From NCBI GenBank assembly GCA_937872895.1, contig CALMUP010000013.1:124001-188000 (forward strand): 64,000 bases of DNA. Reading direction: 5' to 3'. Each line of letters opens with the position of its first letter. The stretch's first letter is position 1. Made by a program: the position numbers and the translations under genes. Below are positions 35,394 through 43,615 of the stretch, in pieces. The DNA comes from an uncultured Verrucomicrobiota bacterium. Lineage in GTDB: Bacteria; Verrucomicrobiota; Kiritimatiellia; CAIVKH01. A model generated the notes under the pieces. That model worked only from the letters and a program-made list of their open reading frames with translations. It made no database searches and was not told the origin of the DNA.

Positions 35394-35963
35394 CTACCGC
35401 ACCGGGATCATGACCTCGTTGCGGCGCAGGAACCACGGGGTGAACGGTGGATTGTAGCGGGCCCAGACGGCATCGCCGGCCGGTTCGAGTCCCTGCGCCG
35501 CCATCCAGGCGCGCAGCATGGACTCGTGTTCTACATAACGCTTATCGCTCCAGAAACCCGAGTACCGCACCACGGCCATGCGGCGTGCGGGGATCTCCTG
35601 CAACCGCACGGAGGGATTTTCGGGTTCCGGCCAGCCTTCCCGCTTCGCGTCCGCCGGCATGACGAAGGCCACCGCCCATTGCTGGCCGGTGGGCGACTGG
35701 AAAACCGGGGCGGTCATGGGGATTTCGTGACGGGTCCGGTTTTCGCCGGAGATGTAGTTAAACAGGGGGTCGAAGCCGCGGTTTCCGGCCGAGGCGCGGT
35801 CGCCTTCCACGAGGGTCTCCGCGAGGATCATGGCCGCGTAATCGCGGACCTCGAACCGTCCGTCGCGCGAGACCAGCGAGTACACCGCTTCCTCCACCGC
35901 ACCGGCTTGACGAACGAGTCCCATCACCAGCAGGGCCCCCAGGATCCATGATCGTTTCTTCAT
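35394..35963 (-). CDS. Exported SOUL-family heme-binding-like protein
   Basis: 189 residues. The signal peptide is MKKRSWILGALLVMGLVRQAGA. The remainder follows the SOUL/HEBP fold: YSLVSRDGRFEVRDYAAMILAET at the start, FDPLFNYISGENR, the PMTAPVFQSP motif, VAFVMPADAKREGWPEP, and AVVRYSGFWSDKRYVEHESMLRAWM, closing with YNPPFTPWFLRRNEVMIPV. SOUL proteins bind heme or related tetrapyrroles in some organisms; in bacteria the role is mostly untested. The ATG at 35963 is chosen because it starts the signal peptide. A TAGCTT (5-base spacing) or TATGGT (10-base spacing) box precedes it and no clear ribosome site does. It is transcribed away from a STAS-like gene. Confidence 0.87.
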   Translation of the reverse strand: MKKRSWILGALLVMGLVRQAGAVEEAVYSLVSRDGRFEVRDYAAMILAETLVEGDRASAGNRGFDPLFNYISGENRTRHEIPMTAPVFQSPTGQQWAVAFVMPADAKREGWPEPENPSVRLQEIPARRMAVVRYSGFWSDKRYVEHESMLRAWMAAQGLEPAGDAVWARYNPPFTPWFLRRNEVMIPVR

Positions 35964-35994
35964 GCCGGAAGCTACCATACTCCTTCGCGGGATT

Positions 35995-36060
35995 CCAATC
36001 GCCACCAGCGCGGAACATGCGGAAAACGGAATACGGAAAATGGAAAAAGAAATACGCGGA
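35995..36060. repeat. GGAA-rich imperfect repeat tract
   Basis: The segment carries repeated units of the form CGGAAnnnGGAA, for example GCGGAAAACGGAATACGG and then GAAAATGGAAAAAGAAATACG. Its AT content and periodicity stand out from the surrounding high-GC sequence. I recall similar tracts between genes in PVC genomes. It lies between the divergent SOUL and STAS-like genes. Confidence 0.35.
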
Positions 36061-36208
36061 AGCGTGTGGTCGCATGACTGGCGCCGCTCCTGCGTTGATT
36101 CCGGTGCGTCCTGTTTTTGCCGGGTCGGCATTGCCGGTTGGGGCGGGTGTTGGTATGTTTCCGTCCAACGGAACGGCGGTTGGGCGCGGTGTGCGCCGGG
36201 AGGTAGGC

Positions 36209-36592
36209 ATGTCCCTGGGAATCAAGGTGTATCATGTGCAGGATTTCATCCGGAAAAACGAGTCGGGGGTTATTGACGGCCCCCGGTCCTTCGAGCTGGT
36301 GCGGGAGGTCGCCACGGCGGCCTCGTTTCACATCGACAGCAACCTCCTGATCGATCTGCGGGACACCACGCTCACCATCGGCAGCTTCGAGCACATGGGC
36401 CAGCTCACCCAGGAATTCATCCGGTTGATGCCCTCGTTCTCGAACAAGATCGCGGTGCTCACGCCCGACGATCCGGAGCGGATCAAGGTGGGTGCCAAGC
36501 TGGAGCTCTGCATGCGGCTGAAGGGCATCCGGTACAGCATGTTCACCGAGTACGAGAAAGCCATCGACTGGCTCTCCAGCATCAAATCGTAA
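36209..36592 (+). CDS. Small STAS/SpoIIAA-like cytoplasmic protein
   Basis: 127 residues. The pattern is HIDSNLLIDLRDTTLTIGSF, MGQLTQEFIRLMPSFSNKIAVLTPDD, then LKGIRYSMFTEYEKAIDWLSS. It matches the alternating strand/helix layout of STAS/SEC14-like (SpoIIAA-type) proteins, in which the central LIDLR strand is followed by a segment conserved in related proteins of unknown role. There is no obvious phosphorylatable serine at the anti-sigma-antagonist position. ATG 36209 has a strong ribosome site (GGGAGG); the open frame upstream is not convincing. It is a stand-alone gene, divergent from the SOUL gene and convergent with the envelope operon. Function is unknown; lipid binding or a partner-switch role is possible. 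Confidence 0.68.
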   Translation: MSLGIKVYHVQDFIRKNESGVIDGPRSFELVREVATAASFHIDSNLLIDLRDTTLTIGSFEHMGQLTQEFIRLMPSFSNKIAVLTPDDPERIKVGAKLELCMRLKGIRYSMFTEYEKAIDWLSSIKS

Positions 36593-36650
36593 TCCGGGCG
36601 GTCGCATCCGCCCCCCCTCGTCGTCCTCAACGAAGGCCGCTGGCCATGAC

Positions 36651-36700
36651 ATGTTCCAGGCATGGGAAAAGCGGGTCGCCGTTTTGTCCAATGCCTGGAA
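36651..36700. repeat. Inverted pair of a dispersed palindromic repeat
   Basis: TTCCAGGCAT (36654-36663) and ATGCCTGGAA (36691-36700) are perfect inverted copies around 27 bases. Each lies in a smaller palindrome, the right one reading TTGTCCAATGCCTGGAA. Related units lie inside the photolyase gene at 59826-59875. Here the pair sits just past the end of the envelope operon and could also act as its terminator stem. Confidence 0.6.
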
Positions 36701-36712
36701 AAGCGATGCGGG

Positions 36713-37990
36713 TCAGGGTTTGCTGACGTCGGGTTTGACGAGGTTCTTGAGGTGGCGGAAGGTGCCGCCGTTCTTGCGGGCGAGCTGGCGCAGGAAGGCT
36801 TCGTCCTCCTCGAGGGTCTCGTAGCCGATGACGTAGATGCGCGCGGGTTTGCGCTGTTGCTCGGCGTACTGCTTCTTCTGCAGGGCGTCGATGTAGTCGA
36901 GCATGCTTTCGCGCGGCATCTCGGGCCAGCGCAGGGAGGCGACGCCGTATTCGTTCTGCACCTGGGGCGGCAGGCCGCGGCGCGCGCGTTTCTTGTTTTC
37001 CTCTTCGAGCGCTTTCTGCTCGCGCAGCTTGGCCTCCTCGACCCTCTTCATCTCCGACTCGGACCAGTATTTCTCGCGCCAGGCCGCCCACTCCTCCTCG
37101 GTGAGGTGGCGCATCAGGCGCGGCTGGCCGTCGGTGATCATGAAGATCGCGTCGGCCTGCTGGGCCATCGCGGCGGCGAGGGCGAGGTCCTGCCGGGTGG
37201 TACCGCCCTTGTCGGCGCGGCCGACCTTGTAGGTGTCGATCTCGACGGCGAGTTCGGTGTTGGCCGAGTGGGTCTCCACCTGCCCGCCCGGCGTGTTGTA
37301 GCGGGAGAGCCAGGCGATGGCGTTCTGCTTGTTGTCATTGGAGGCGAGGACGAGGTTGTCCTTGAACTGGTCGTAGCTGTGGGCGAAGGCGCCGACGTTG
37401 AAGAAGGTGCCGGGCGAGAGGCCCTTGATCAGGCGGGCGAGTTCGTCGCGCACCAGCTTGAAGCCGTTGTAGCCGCCGCGGATGTCCTCGAGCATGCTCG
37501 AGGAGACATCGACGAGGATGAACACGCGTTCGCCCTGGGCGCGCACGCCGAAGAAGTTCACCGAGGACTGCCCGAGCGACAGGCCCTCGTTGCCCTGGCC
37601 GTCGCCGAGGCCGGTGCCGATGCCGGCGCTGGCGAAGTTGACCATGCGCGGGATGTTCGGGTTCCTGATCGGGGCGACCTCGATCTTGAGGTCGGGCAGG
37701 GGCAGCTCGGAGAGGCGGTCGGCGGTGAGGCGCGGCTGGACCTGCGGGCGGCCGCTGCGTTTCTGCGTCTCCTGCACGTGGACCTTGTACTCGAGCTTGC
37801 GCGGCTCGATGGTGCGTTCGACCTCCGGCGGCGGCTCGAAGTTGACCTCGCGCCGGAAGAAGTACGAGTACAGCACGAGCGGGCTGGCCAGCAGCACGAG
37901 GCCGATGTGGAGCAGCAGGCTGAGGATGAACACGCGGTAGAGCAGCGAGCGCACCTTCAGCGGTTTGGTGGCGGCGGGGGACGGGATCAC
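36713..37990 (-). CDS. Membrane-anchored von Willebrand A domain protein in the TonB position of an ExbBD operon
   Basis: 425 residues. A single N-terminal membrane helix (~19-45) is followed by a Pro/charged linker (EPPPEVERTIEPRKLEYKV) like that of TonB or TolA. A vWA domain begins near 155 with the MIDAS motif DVSSS at 161-165 and a later MITDGQP. A charged helical insert (SESEMKRVEEAKLREQKALEEENKKRARRG) and the final ARIYVIGYETLEEDEAFLRQLARKNGGTF complete it. Domains of this type bind protein ligands through a metal ion. The GTG start overlaps the upstream exbD by 4 bp (GTGA), so synthesis is coupled. It probably replaces TonB/TolA as the moving or coupling arm in the periplasm; the partner is unknown. 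Confidence 0.85.
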   Translation of the reverse strand: MIPSPAATKPLKVRSLLYRVFILSLLLHIGLVLLASPLVLYSYFFRREVNFEPPPEVERTIEPRKLEYKVHVQETQKRSGRPQVQPRLTADRLSELPLPDLKIEVAPIRNPNIPRMVNFASAGIGTGLGDGQGNEGLSLGQSSVNFFGVRAQGERVFILVDVSSSMLEDIRGGYNGFKLVRDELARLIKGLSPGTFFNVGAFAHSYDQFKDNLVLASNDNKQNAIAWLSRYNTPGGQVETHSANTELAVEIDTYKVGRADKGGTTRQDLALAAAMAQQADAIFMITDGQPRLMRHLTEEEWAAWREKYWSESEMKRVEEAKLREQKALEEENKKRARRGLPPQVQNEYGVASLRWPEMPRESMLDYIDALQKKQYAEQQRKPARIYVIGYETLEEDEAFLRQLARKNGGTFRHLKNLVKPDVSKP

Positions 37991-38448
37991 GGGCTTTCCT
38001 CCCCGTCGCCGAGGCCGATCGAGACGAAGGTGATGTCGGCGCCGGCGGCCGCGTTCAGCACGTCCATCAGCCGCTGGTGGTCGGATTTGCCGGAGGCCTG
38101 CACGGTGAGCAGGGCGCGGGCGTTGGCAAGGTCGCTGGCCTGCTTGAAGCGGGTGAGGGTGGCGGTGAGCTGGGGCATGTCGCGCGAGGCGGGATCGTCG
38201 TAGAACTGGTTGTTCAGCAGCACGCGGCCGTCGGGGAGGATCTCGACGATCTGTTCGTCGGGCAGGGCGAGTTGTTCGGTCTGCTGGATGCGGCCGGGCA
38301 GGCGGATGCCGAGGTCGGTCTCGAACTTCTGCAGCGACGAGGTGACCATGAAGAAGATCAGCAGCAGGAAGACGACATCGATCAGCGCGGCCATCGGCAT
38401 CTCGTCGCCGTCGCCGGGGGTGATCAGGCTGTGGAGGTTGATCTTCAT
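37987..38448 (-). CDS. exbD: ExbD/TolR-family proton-channel subunit (second copy)
   Basis: 153 residues. The single transmembrane helix carries the family Asp in MAALIDVVFLLLIFFMVTSS, the proton-pathway residue shared by ExbD and TolR. A periplasmic domain follows (EILPDGRVLLNNQFYDD, ALLTVQASGKSDHQRLMDVLNAA). It works with ExbB to convert proton motive force into motion of a periplasmic arm. ATG 38448 starts 4 bp after the stop of the other exbD; a frame extension to 38475 exists but would overlap it. Its stop overlaps the vWA gene start. The pair of ExbD proteins is probably hetero-oligomeric. Confidence 0.93.
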   Translation of the reverse strand: MKINLHSLITPGDGDEMPMAALIDVVFLLLIFFMVTSSLQKFETDLGIRLPGRIQQTEQLALPDEQIVEILPDGRVLLNNQFYDDPASRDMPQLTATLTRFKQASDLANARALLTVQASGKSDHQRLMDVLNAAAGADITFVSIGLGDGEESP

Positions 38449-38452
38449 CGGG

Positions 38453-38860
38453 TCAGTCGCCGGTGTAGGTGGCAAAGATGATGTCGGAGACGCCGGCCTC
38501 GGCGGCGGTGCGCATCACCGCGCGCACGTGCTCGTGAGGGGTCTTGCGGTCGGCGCGCAGGAACAGCTTGAAGTTCGGGTTCTCGGCGAGGCGGGTGCGG
38601 GCGAGGTCGCCGAGCTGGTCGAGGGTGACCGGTTGCGCGCCGGCGAAGAGATCGCCGTTCGGCTTCACGGTGATGGTGCCGCGGCCGCTCGGGTCCTCGG
38701 GGCGCACGGCGTGGTTCGCCACCGGGATCTCCACCGGCACGCGTTCCTGCTGGTTCATGTCGGCGGCGACCATGAAAAAGATGATCAGCAGGAACACGAC
38801 GTCGATCATCGGCGCCATCTGGAAGGCGGCCGGCGGATCGTCTGGCATCTGGAGTTTCAT
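38453..38860 (-). CDS. exbD: ExbD/TolR-family proton-channel subunit (first copy)
   Basis: 135 residues. FQMAPMIDVVFLLIIFFMVAADMN is the transmembrane helix with the essential Asp. The periplasmic part (GTITVKPNGDLFAGAQPVTLDQL, FLRADRKTPHEHVRAVMRTAAEAG) fits the family, and its length is standard. It lies 30 bp after exbB and 4 bp before the second exbD on the same transcript. It differs clearly from the second copy in the periplasmic domain, which suggests distinct roles within one complex. Confidence 0.94.
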   Translation of the reverse strand: MKLQMPDDPPAAFQMAPMIDVVFLLIIFFMVAADMNQQERVPVEIPVANHAVRPEDPSGRGTITVKPNGDLFAGAQPVTLDQLGDLARTRLAENPNFKLFLRADRKTPHEHVRAVMRTAAEAGVSDIIFATYTGD

Positions 38861-38890
38861 GCGCGGGTTCCGGAGAGGGGGGCGCGGGGG

Positions 38891-39670
38891 TTATTCCTCG
38901 GCGACGCCGCGGCTGGCCGCGTGCAGCGATTCGAGGATGTCGCCGCAGGCGCGGTTCATGCCGGCGACGATGGCGGTGAAGCGGTTGCGGAAGTAGAAGT
39001 AGGCGACCATCACCGGGATGCCGATGATCAGGCCGGTGGCGGTGGTGATCAGCGCCTCGGAGATGTTGTCGGCGAGCAGTTCGGGTTTGCCCATGCCGCC
39101 GAGGGCCATGGCCTGGAAGGCCTTGATCATGCCGGAGACGGTGCCGAGCAGGCCGATCATCGGGCTGATGGTGGCGATGACGGAGAGGTAGTTGATCGGC
39201 TGGAGATGGGTGGCGACCTCCTGCAGCGAATATTCCTCCATGCCCTTCTCGATCGAGCTGATGTGGAGTTCGCCGCTCTTGATGCGGTCGAGGCCGGCCT
39301 GGACGATGTTGGTCACCGGGGCGGGGTTCGAGACGCAGAGCATGCGGGCGCGTTCGATGTCGAGGTCGGCGACGGCGGTCTTGATCTGGTCGATGATCTC
39401 CGGCTTGAGCATCTTCGACGGGCGGATGACCAGGGCGTTGTAGATGGCGAGGCCGATGCCGAACAGCGAGCAGAGGCCGAGCGGCCACATCGTCCAGCCG
39501 CCGGCCTTGAGCATGCCGCCGAAGGTCAGTTGCTGGCCGGCGGCGGGGGTGGCTGGTGCCGCGGCGGCGACGGGCGCGGCGGGTTCGGGCGCGGCGGGTT
39601 GCGCGATCGCGAGGGAGGCGACGGCGAGCAGCAGCGCAGCGGCGAGGGGGAGGAGGCGGGTTGTTTTCAT
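38891..39670 (-). CDS. exbB: MotA/TolQ/ExbB-family proton-channel protein
   Basis: 259 residues. An N-terminal signal-like helix and an Ala/Pro-rich segment (QPAAPEPAAPVAAAAPATPAAG) precede the three-helix ExbB core: MWPLGLCSLFGIGLAIYNAL, then a cytoplasmic loop (ERARMLCVSNPAPVTNIVQAGL), and the hallmark LSVIATISPMIGLLGTVSGMIKAFQAM and ALITTATGLIIGIPVMVAYFYF. The extended N-terminus with its own signal sequence is seen in ExbB homologues of several phyla. Its ATG overlaps the stop of the upstream TPR-like gene (ATGA). With the two ExbD proteins it forms the proton-driven motor. Confidence 0.94.
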   Translation of the reverse strand: MKTTRLLPLAAALLLAVASLAIAQPAAPEPAAPVAAAAPATPAAGQQLTFGGMLKAGGWTMWPLGLCSLFGIGLAIYNALVIRPSKMLKPEIIDQIKTAVADLDIERARMLCVSNPAPVTNIVQAGLDRIKSGELHISSIEKGMEEYSLQEVATHLQPINYLSVIATISPMIGLLGTVSGMIKAFQAMALGGMGKPELLADNISEALITTATGLIIGIPVMVAYFYFRNRFTAIVAGMNRACGDILESLHAASRGVAEE

Positions 39671-40662
39671 CGGGAGGCTCCGGGTGCGGTGGTCGTGATG
39701 GCGTGAGCGGTGGTGTTGGTCAGAACGGGCAGGCGGCCGAGGTCGCGGGTGGCGTCGGCGGCGAACGGCGAGGACGGGAACAGGGTGGTCACGCGCTGGT
39801 AGAGGTTCGAGGCGGCGGTGGTCAATTCGGCGGCGTTCAGCGGCGGGGTGGGCGGCGGTTCCTCGCCGGCCTTGCGGAGCACGACAGGCGGGTGGGCTTC
39901 GTCGAAGGCGGCGGTGGCGGCGAGCCGGTGGTAGGCGGCGGCGGTGCGGAAGAGCGACTCGGGGTAGAGTTCGTGGTCGATGCGGGCCAGCGCGGTGGCG
40001 CGGGCGGCGAGGTCGATGGTGCGGGTGTCGTTGGTGTCGGCGGTGGCGACGATCACCGCCGCGAGGGCGGCGGGCATGAAGCCTTCGTGGCGCGGGTCGT
40101 CGATGGTCAGGCCCTCGATCAGGGCGCGGGCTTCGTTCGGCTGCTGGTTGCGGGCGAAGCCGTAGGCCAGCCAGGCCAGCGCCTGCTCGCGGATGGCTAG
40201 TTCGGCGTGGTTGGTCATGGCGCGGTACACGGACATGGCGGCGGTCCAGGCGTTGTCGCGGCGGAGCCACCCGGCGTACGTGAAGGCGTGGGGCACGACG
40301 CCGTCGGTGGGCAGGTCGAGGTAGGGCAGGATCGGGACGATGACAACGCGCATCTGGCGGGCGGCTTCGGCGGTGTTGCCGGAGGCGGCGGCGGCTTCGG
40401 CCCGGCCGACGGCGTCCGCGGGCAGGTTGAAGGCGAGGCGCCGCACGTCGGCGGTGTCGTAGGTGATGCTGCTGCCGGTCGCGTCGTTCAGGCGCGCGTG
40501 CAGGGTATTGCCGCGGCGGGCGGTCAGCACGATGTCGGTCGCGCCGGGCAGGTTCTTCAGCGCGATGCGCGCGGGGAGGTCGGCGCGCTGGGCCGGCGCG
40601 GAGGCGGTGGCGAGCAGGGCGGCGAAGGCCGTGGCGGCGAGGCGCATGGAGGTTCGGGTCAT
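39667..40662 (-). CDS. Exported helical-repeat (TPR-like) protein of the ExbBD operon
   Basis: 331 residues with a signal peptide (MRLAATAFAALLATASAPAQ). A short beta segment (ARIALKNLPGATDIVLTARRGNTLHARL) precedes helical repeats. The repeats are rich in Ala and resemble TPR/Sel1-type hairpins (NAWTAAMSVYRAMTNHAELAIREQALAWLAYGFARNQQPNEARALIEGL, ... NLYQRVTTLFPSSPFAADATRDLGRLP). There is no enzymatic motif. It probably sits in the periplasm and binds the motor or its cargo. It starts inside the stop of the large TPR gene and ends inside the start of exbB (ATGA at both junctions), so it is an integral member of this operon. Confidence 0.82.
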   Translation of the reverse strand: MTRTSMRLAATAFAALLATASAPAQRADLPARIALKNLPGATDIVLTARRGNTLHARLNDATGSSITYDTADVRRLAFNLPADAVGRAEAAAASGNTAEAARQMRVVIVPILPYLDLPTDGVVPHAFTYAGWLRRDNAWTAAMSVYRAMTNHAELAIREQALAWLAYGFARNQQPNEARALIEGLTIDDPRHEGFMPAALAAVIVATADTNDTRTIDLAARATALARIDHELYPESLFRTAAAYHRLAATAAFDEAHPPVVLRKAGEEPPPTPPLNAAELTTAASNLYQRVTTLFPSSPFAADATRDLGRLPVLTNTTAHAITTTAPGASR

Positions 40663-43418
40663 AGCAGGGCCGCCAATCGTTGCCCGGCGGTGCGGGCGGG
40701 TTCGGTGGCGCGCATGGCCTCGTTGGCGAGCATCTCCTCGTAGGTGGCGATGGCTTCGCGGCGGCGGTTCAGTTTCTCGAGCACGAGGCCGCTTTGCAAG
40801 TAGGCTTTCGCGGCCCATTCGGGGTAGCCGCCGTAGAGGATGTACACGCGCTGGTAGTAGGCAAAGGCTTCCTGCAGCTTGCCTTGCTGCTCGAGCAGGG
40901 TGCCGATGCGGAAGAGCGATTCGGGCCAGAGCGGGCCGCGCCATTCGCGGATCTCGAGGATGCGCAGGTAGTCCTTGATCGCCTCGTCGGTGCGGCCGGC
41001 GGCGGCCTTCAGGTCGGCGGCGTGTTTCAGCGCGGCGCCGGCGTGCGGGCCGGTGGGGAACTGGTCGAACAGGCGTTCGTAGAGGGCGAGAGCGCGGGCG
41101 GGGTCGCCGCGTTCGGTGGCGAGGGCGGCCCAGGTGGCGAGGGCGTCCTCGACCCACGGGCTTTCCGGGAATTCCTCGACGGCTTTTTCGAGCGCGGTGA
41201 CGGCGAGCTCGGGCTGGGAGGTGCGGGCGGTGCGGCCGATCCATTCCAGCACGGCGGGGGAGGCGTGGCGGAGGTCGGTGTCGGCGAACGGGGCGGGGGC
41301 GGGTTCGCTGCAGAAGTCGGCGAGGGCCCAGGCGTAGCGGAGGCGGGCGGCGTCGGATTTCGCCTCGGTGGCGGCGGCGTATTCGGTGCGGAGCCAGTCG
41401 GTCGGCGGGGCGCCGCGCAGGTCGCGGTGGGCGGTGATCCAGTCGCGCAGGATCAGGTCGATGCCGAGGGCGGTGTGGCGGTGGGCATAGCGGCGCACGG
41501 CGTCCTCGTAGGTGGCCAGCATGCCATCGGTATCGCCCTGCATCTTGCGGGCGAAGCCGAGCCGGTGCAGGGCTTCGGTGTACTGGCCGTCCAGCCGGTA
41601 GGTGGCGAGGTATTCGTCGAAGAACGCGGCGAGGTCGGCGTAGCGTTCCTGCAGTTCGAGGATCTTGCCGACCTGGAAGGCGGCGTAGTTGATCTGCTGC
41701 ATCTGGTCGGTGTGGGCGGGCACGAGGCGGTACTGCTCGAGTGCGTCGGCGAGGCGGCCTTCGGCGCCGGCGATGTCGCCGAGGAAGGCGTGAGCCTCGC
41801 TGCGCAGCACGCTGGCCGGGTAGGTCTCGATGAACGAGGTGAAGCGGTCGCGGGCGGTGTCGAATTCGGCGAGGCCGTACGAGGCCACGCCGACGCGGAA
41901 GCGGGCGTCCTCGACGTAGGGGCCGCCGATGTAGCGGGCGACGAATTCGCTGAAGGCGTCGCGGGCCTTCTCGTACTCCTGGCGGAACAGGTGGGTCATG
42001 CCGATCCAGTAATGGGCGCCCTCGTCGGATTCGCTGTCGGGGAATTTCGCGCGGACATCGGTGAAGGCGACCAGGGCCTGGGCGAGGTCGCCCTGCTGGA
42101 ACAGGCTGTAGCCGGAGATGAAGAGCAGGCGGTCCTGGAACGCGTGTTCGGGGTTCTGGGCGAGGGCGCGTTCGACGAGGGCGATGGCGTCGGCGAACTC
42201 CTTGCGGTTCAGGTGCAGGTTCGCGAGGGTCAGGGTCACCTCGTCGAAGAAGTCCCCGGGGCCGAAGGTGTCGATGAAGGCGTAGCCGAACTCGCGGGCG
42301 CGGTCGTGCATGTTCAGTTCGCCGGCGAGGGCGAAGGCGCTGTAGAGGGCCTGGCGGGCGTGTTCGCTGTCGGGCAGGGTTTTCCAGATCGACCAGAAAG
42401 TCCAGAACGCCTCCCATTTACGGTTCAGTTCCACGTACGACTGACCCTTGCGGAAGAACAGCTCCTCGGTGTAGCTGTCGCGGTCGGCGATGTCGGCGCG
42501 TCCGGCCTTCAGGGTGCGCAGCCGGTGGCGCAGGGCGGCGGCGGCTTCGAGGTCGGTGGTGACGGCGCGGCTGCGCAGGTTCGCTTCCGTCGTGGCGATC
42601 TGTTCCTCGTGCCAGGCGAGCAGTTCCTCCTTGGTCAGGGCGAGCTGGTAGAGGAGCAGGGCGTCGTCGAAGCGGCTGGCGTGGAAGGCGGTATCGCCGC
42701 CGTGGATCAGCAGGATGTTGAAGTCGGCCTCGTAGCGGGCGCCGGTCACGGCCAGCAGTTGGGGCAGCAGGGTGACGATGCGGTCGACCTGTTCGAGGGC
42801 CAGGTGGGCGCGGACGAGCAGGGTGGCGGCTTCGCTGCGGCGTTGCGGGTCGCGGGCCTGGGCGAGCAGGGTTTCCAGCAGCGGGACGGCTTCCTCCCAG
42901 CGGCCCAGCTTGGCGAGAGCGGCGGCTTCCTTCGCGGTGATTTCGTCGCGGGCGCGGCCGCGCAGGGTATAGGCGGTGCGGACCTTCCGGTAGGTCGCCG
43001 CCGCGGCGCTGGTATCGTCCAGCGCGGTATAGCTGTCGCCTAACCATTCCAGCGCGAGGGCGGCATCGGCGGCATCGGGGAATTTCGCCGCGTATTTCTT
43101 GAGCACCTCCACGGCTTCGTCGAAGGTTTCCTGCTGCATGTAGGCGGCGCCGGCCAAGTAGTACATCCGCTCGAGTTCCTTGTCGAACTTCGCGCCCTTC
43201 GACGACTCGTAGCGGCGGATCAACTCCTCCAGGTACGGAATCGCCTCGGTCAGGCGTCCGCCGGTGGTCATCCGGGTTACGGTAAAGCGGAGATCTGAGG
43301 AAAGAGCGTCGGGGATGGCCGTCGCGGGAACTTCGGACTGGGCCGGTGCAAATTGTGCGAAAGCGAGAAAAGCCGCCGCCAGCCAACCAGACCGTTTAGA
43401 TGTCCGTGCTACAACCAT
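40659..43418 (-). CDS. Large exported tetratricopeptide-repeat protein, first gene of the ExbBD/vWA operon
   Basis: 919 residues with a signal peptide (LAAAFLAFAQFAPAQS). The rest is an almost continuous TPR array: AIPYLEELIRRYESSKGA, AVEVLKKYAAKFPDAADAALALEWLGDSY, ALVAFTDVRAKFPDSESDEGAHYWIGMTHLF, and similar units up to AIATYEEMLANEA. The pattern is like that of the TolA-binding YbgF/CpoB family, which pairs with Tol motors, but much longer. A strong ribosome site (GGGAG) precedes the ATG. It presumably forms a periplasmic scaffold coupled to the ExbB/ExbD/vWA machinery. The promoter must lie in the 197-bp gap to the divergent kinase gene. Confidence 0.9.
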   Translation of the reverse strand: MVVARTSKRSGWLAAAFLAFAQFAPAQSEVPATAIPDALSSDLRFTVTRMTTGGRLTEAIPYLEELIRRYESSKGAKFDKELERMYYLAGAAYMQQETFDEAVEVLKKYAAKFPDAADAALALEWLGDSYTALDDTSAAAATYRKVRTAYTLRGRARDEITAKEAAALAKLGRWEEAVPLLETLLAQARDPQRRSEAATLLVRAHLALEQVDRIVTLLPQLLAVTGARYEADFNILLIHGGDTAFHASRFDDALLLYQLALTKEELLAWHEEQIATTEANLRSRAVTTDLEAAAALRHRLRTLKAGRADIADRDSYTEELFFRKGQSYVELNRKWEAFWTFWSIWKTLPDSEHARQALYSAFALAGELNMHDRAREFGYAFIDTFGPGDFFDEVTLTLANLHLNRKEFADAIALVERALAQNPEHAFQDRLLFISGYSLFQQGDLAQALVAFTDVRAKFPDSESDEGAHYWIGMTHLFRQEYEKARDAFSEFVARYIGGPYVEDARFRVGVASYGLAEFDTARDRFTSFIETYPASVLRSEAHAFLGDIAGAEGRLADALEQYRLVPAHTDQMQQINYAAFQVGKILELQERYADLAAFFDEYLATYRLDGQYTEALHRLGFARKMQGDTDGMLATYEDAVRRYAHRHTALGIDLILRDWITAHRDLRGAPPTDWLRTEYAAATEAKSDAARLRYAWALADFCSEPAPAPFADTDLRHASPAVLEWIGRTARTSQPELAVTALEKAVEEFPESPWVEDALATWAALATERGDPARALALYERLFDQFPTGPHAGAALKHAADLKAAAGRTDEAIKDYLRILEIREWRGPLWPESLFRIGTLLEQQGKLQEAFAYYQRVYILYGGYPEWAAKAYLQSGLVLEKLNRRREAIATYEEMLANEAMRATEPARTAGQRLAALL

Positions 43419-43615
43419 GCGCTCCCTTCGTCCTTGTAGCGCTTTACTGTGGTCGCTTTTCCCTCAAACTCAAGAAAAACTAACGAAAAGTTCATCGAGC
43501 GGGGCGACCTGTTTTCCATCTTTCGCGAAGGGCGGGCTTTACAGAGGCAACCCCTTGTATCACAATATCAAAAAGGATAACGGCGGTCGGCGTTTGTCGG
43601 CGACCGAATAGTTTC

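Noticed and set aside
40680-43043. Long plus-strand frame opposite the large TPR gene
   Set aside because: Shadow frame in a high-GC TPR gene. The TPR strand has a signal peptide, a ribosome site and operon overlaps.
43609-43614. TAGTTT before the kinase ATG as a leaderless -10 box
   Set aside because: One base of spacing is incompatible with initiation at or before the ATG.
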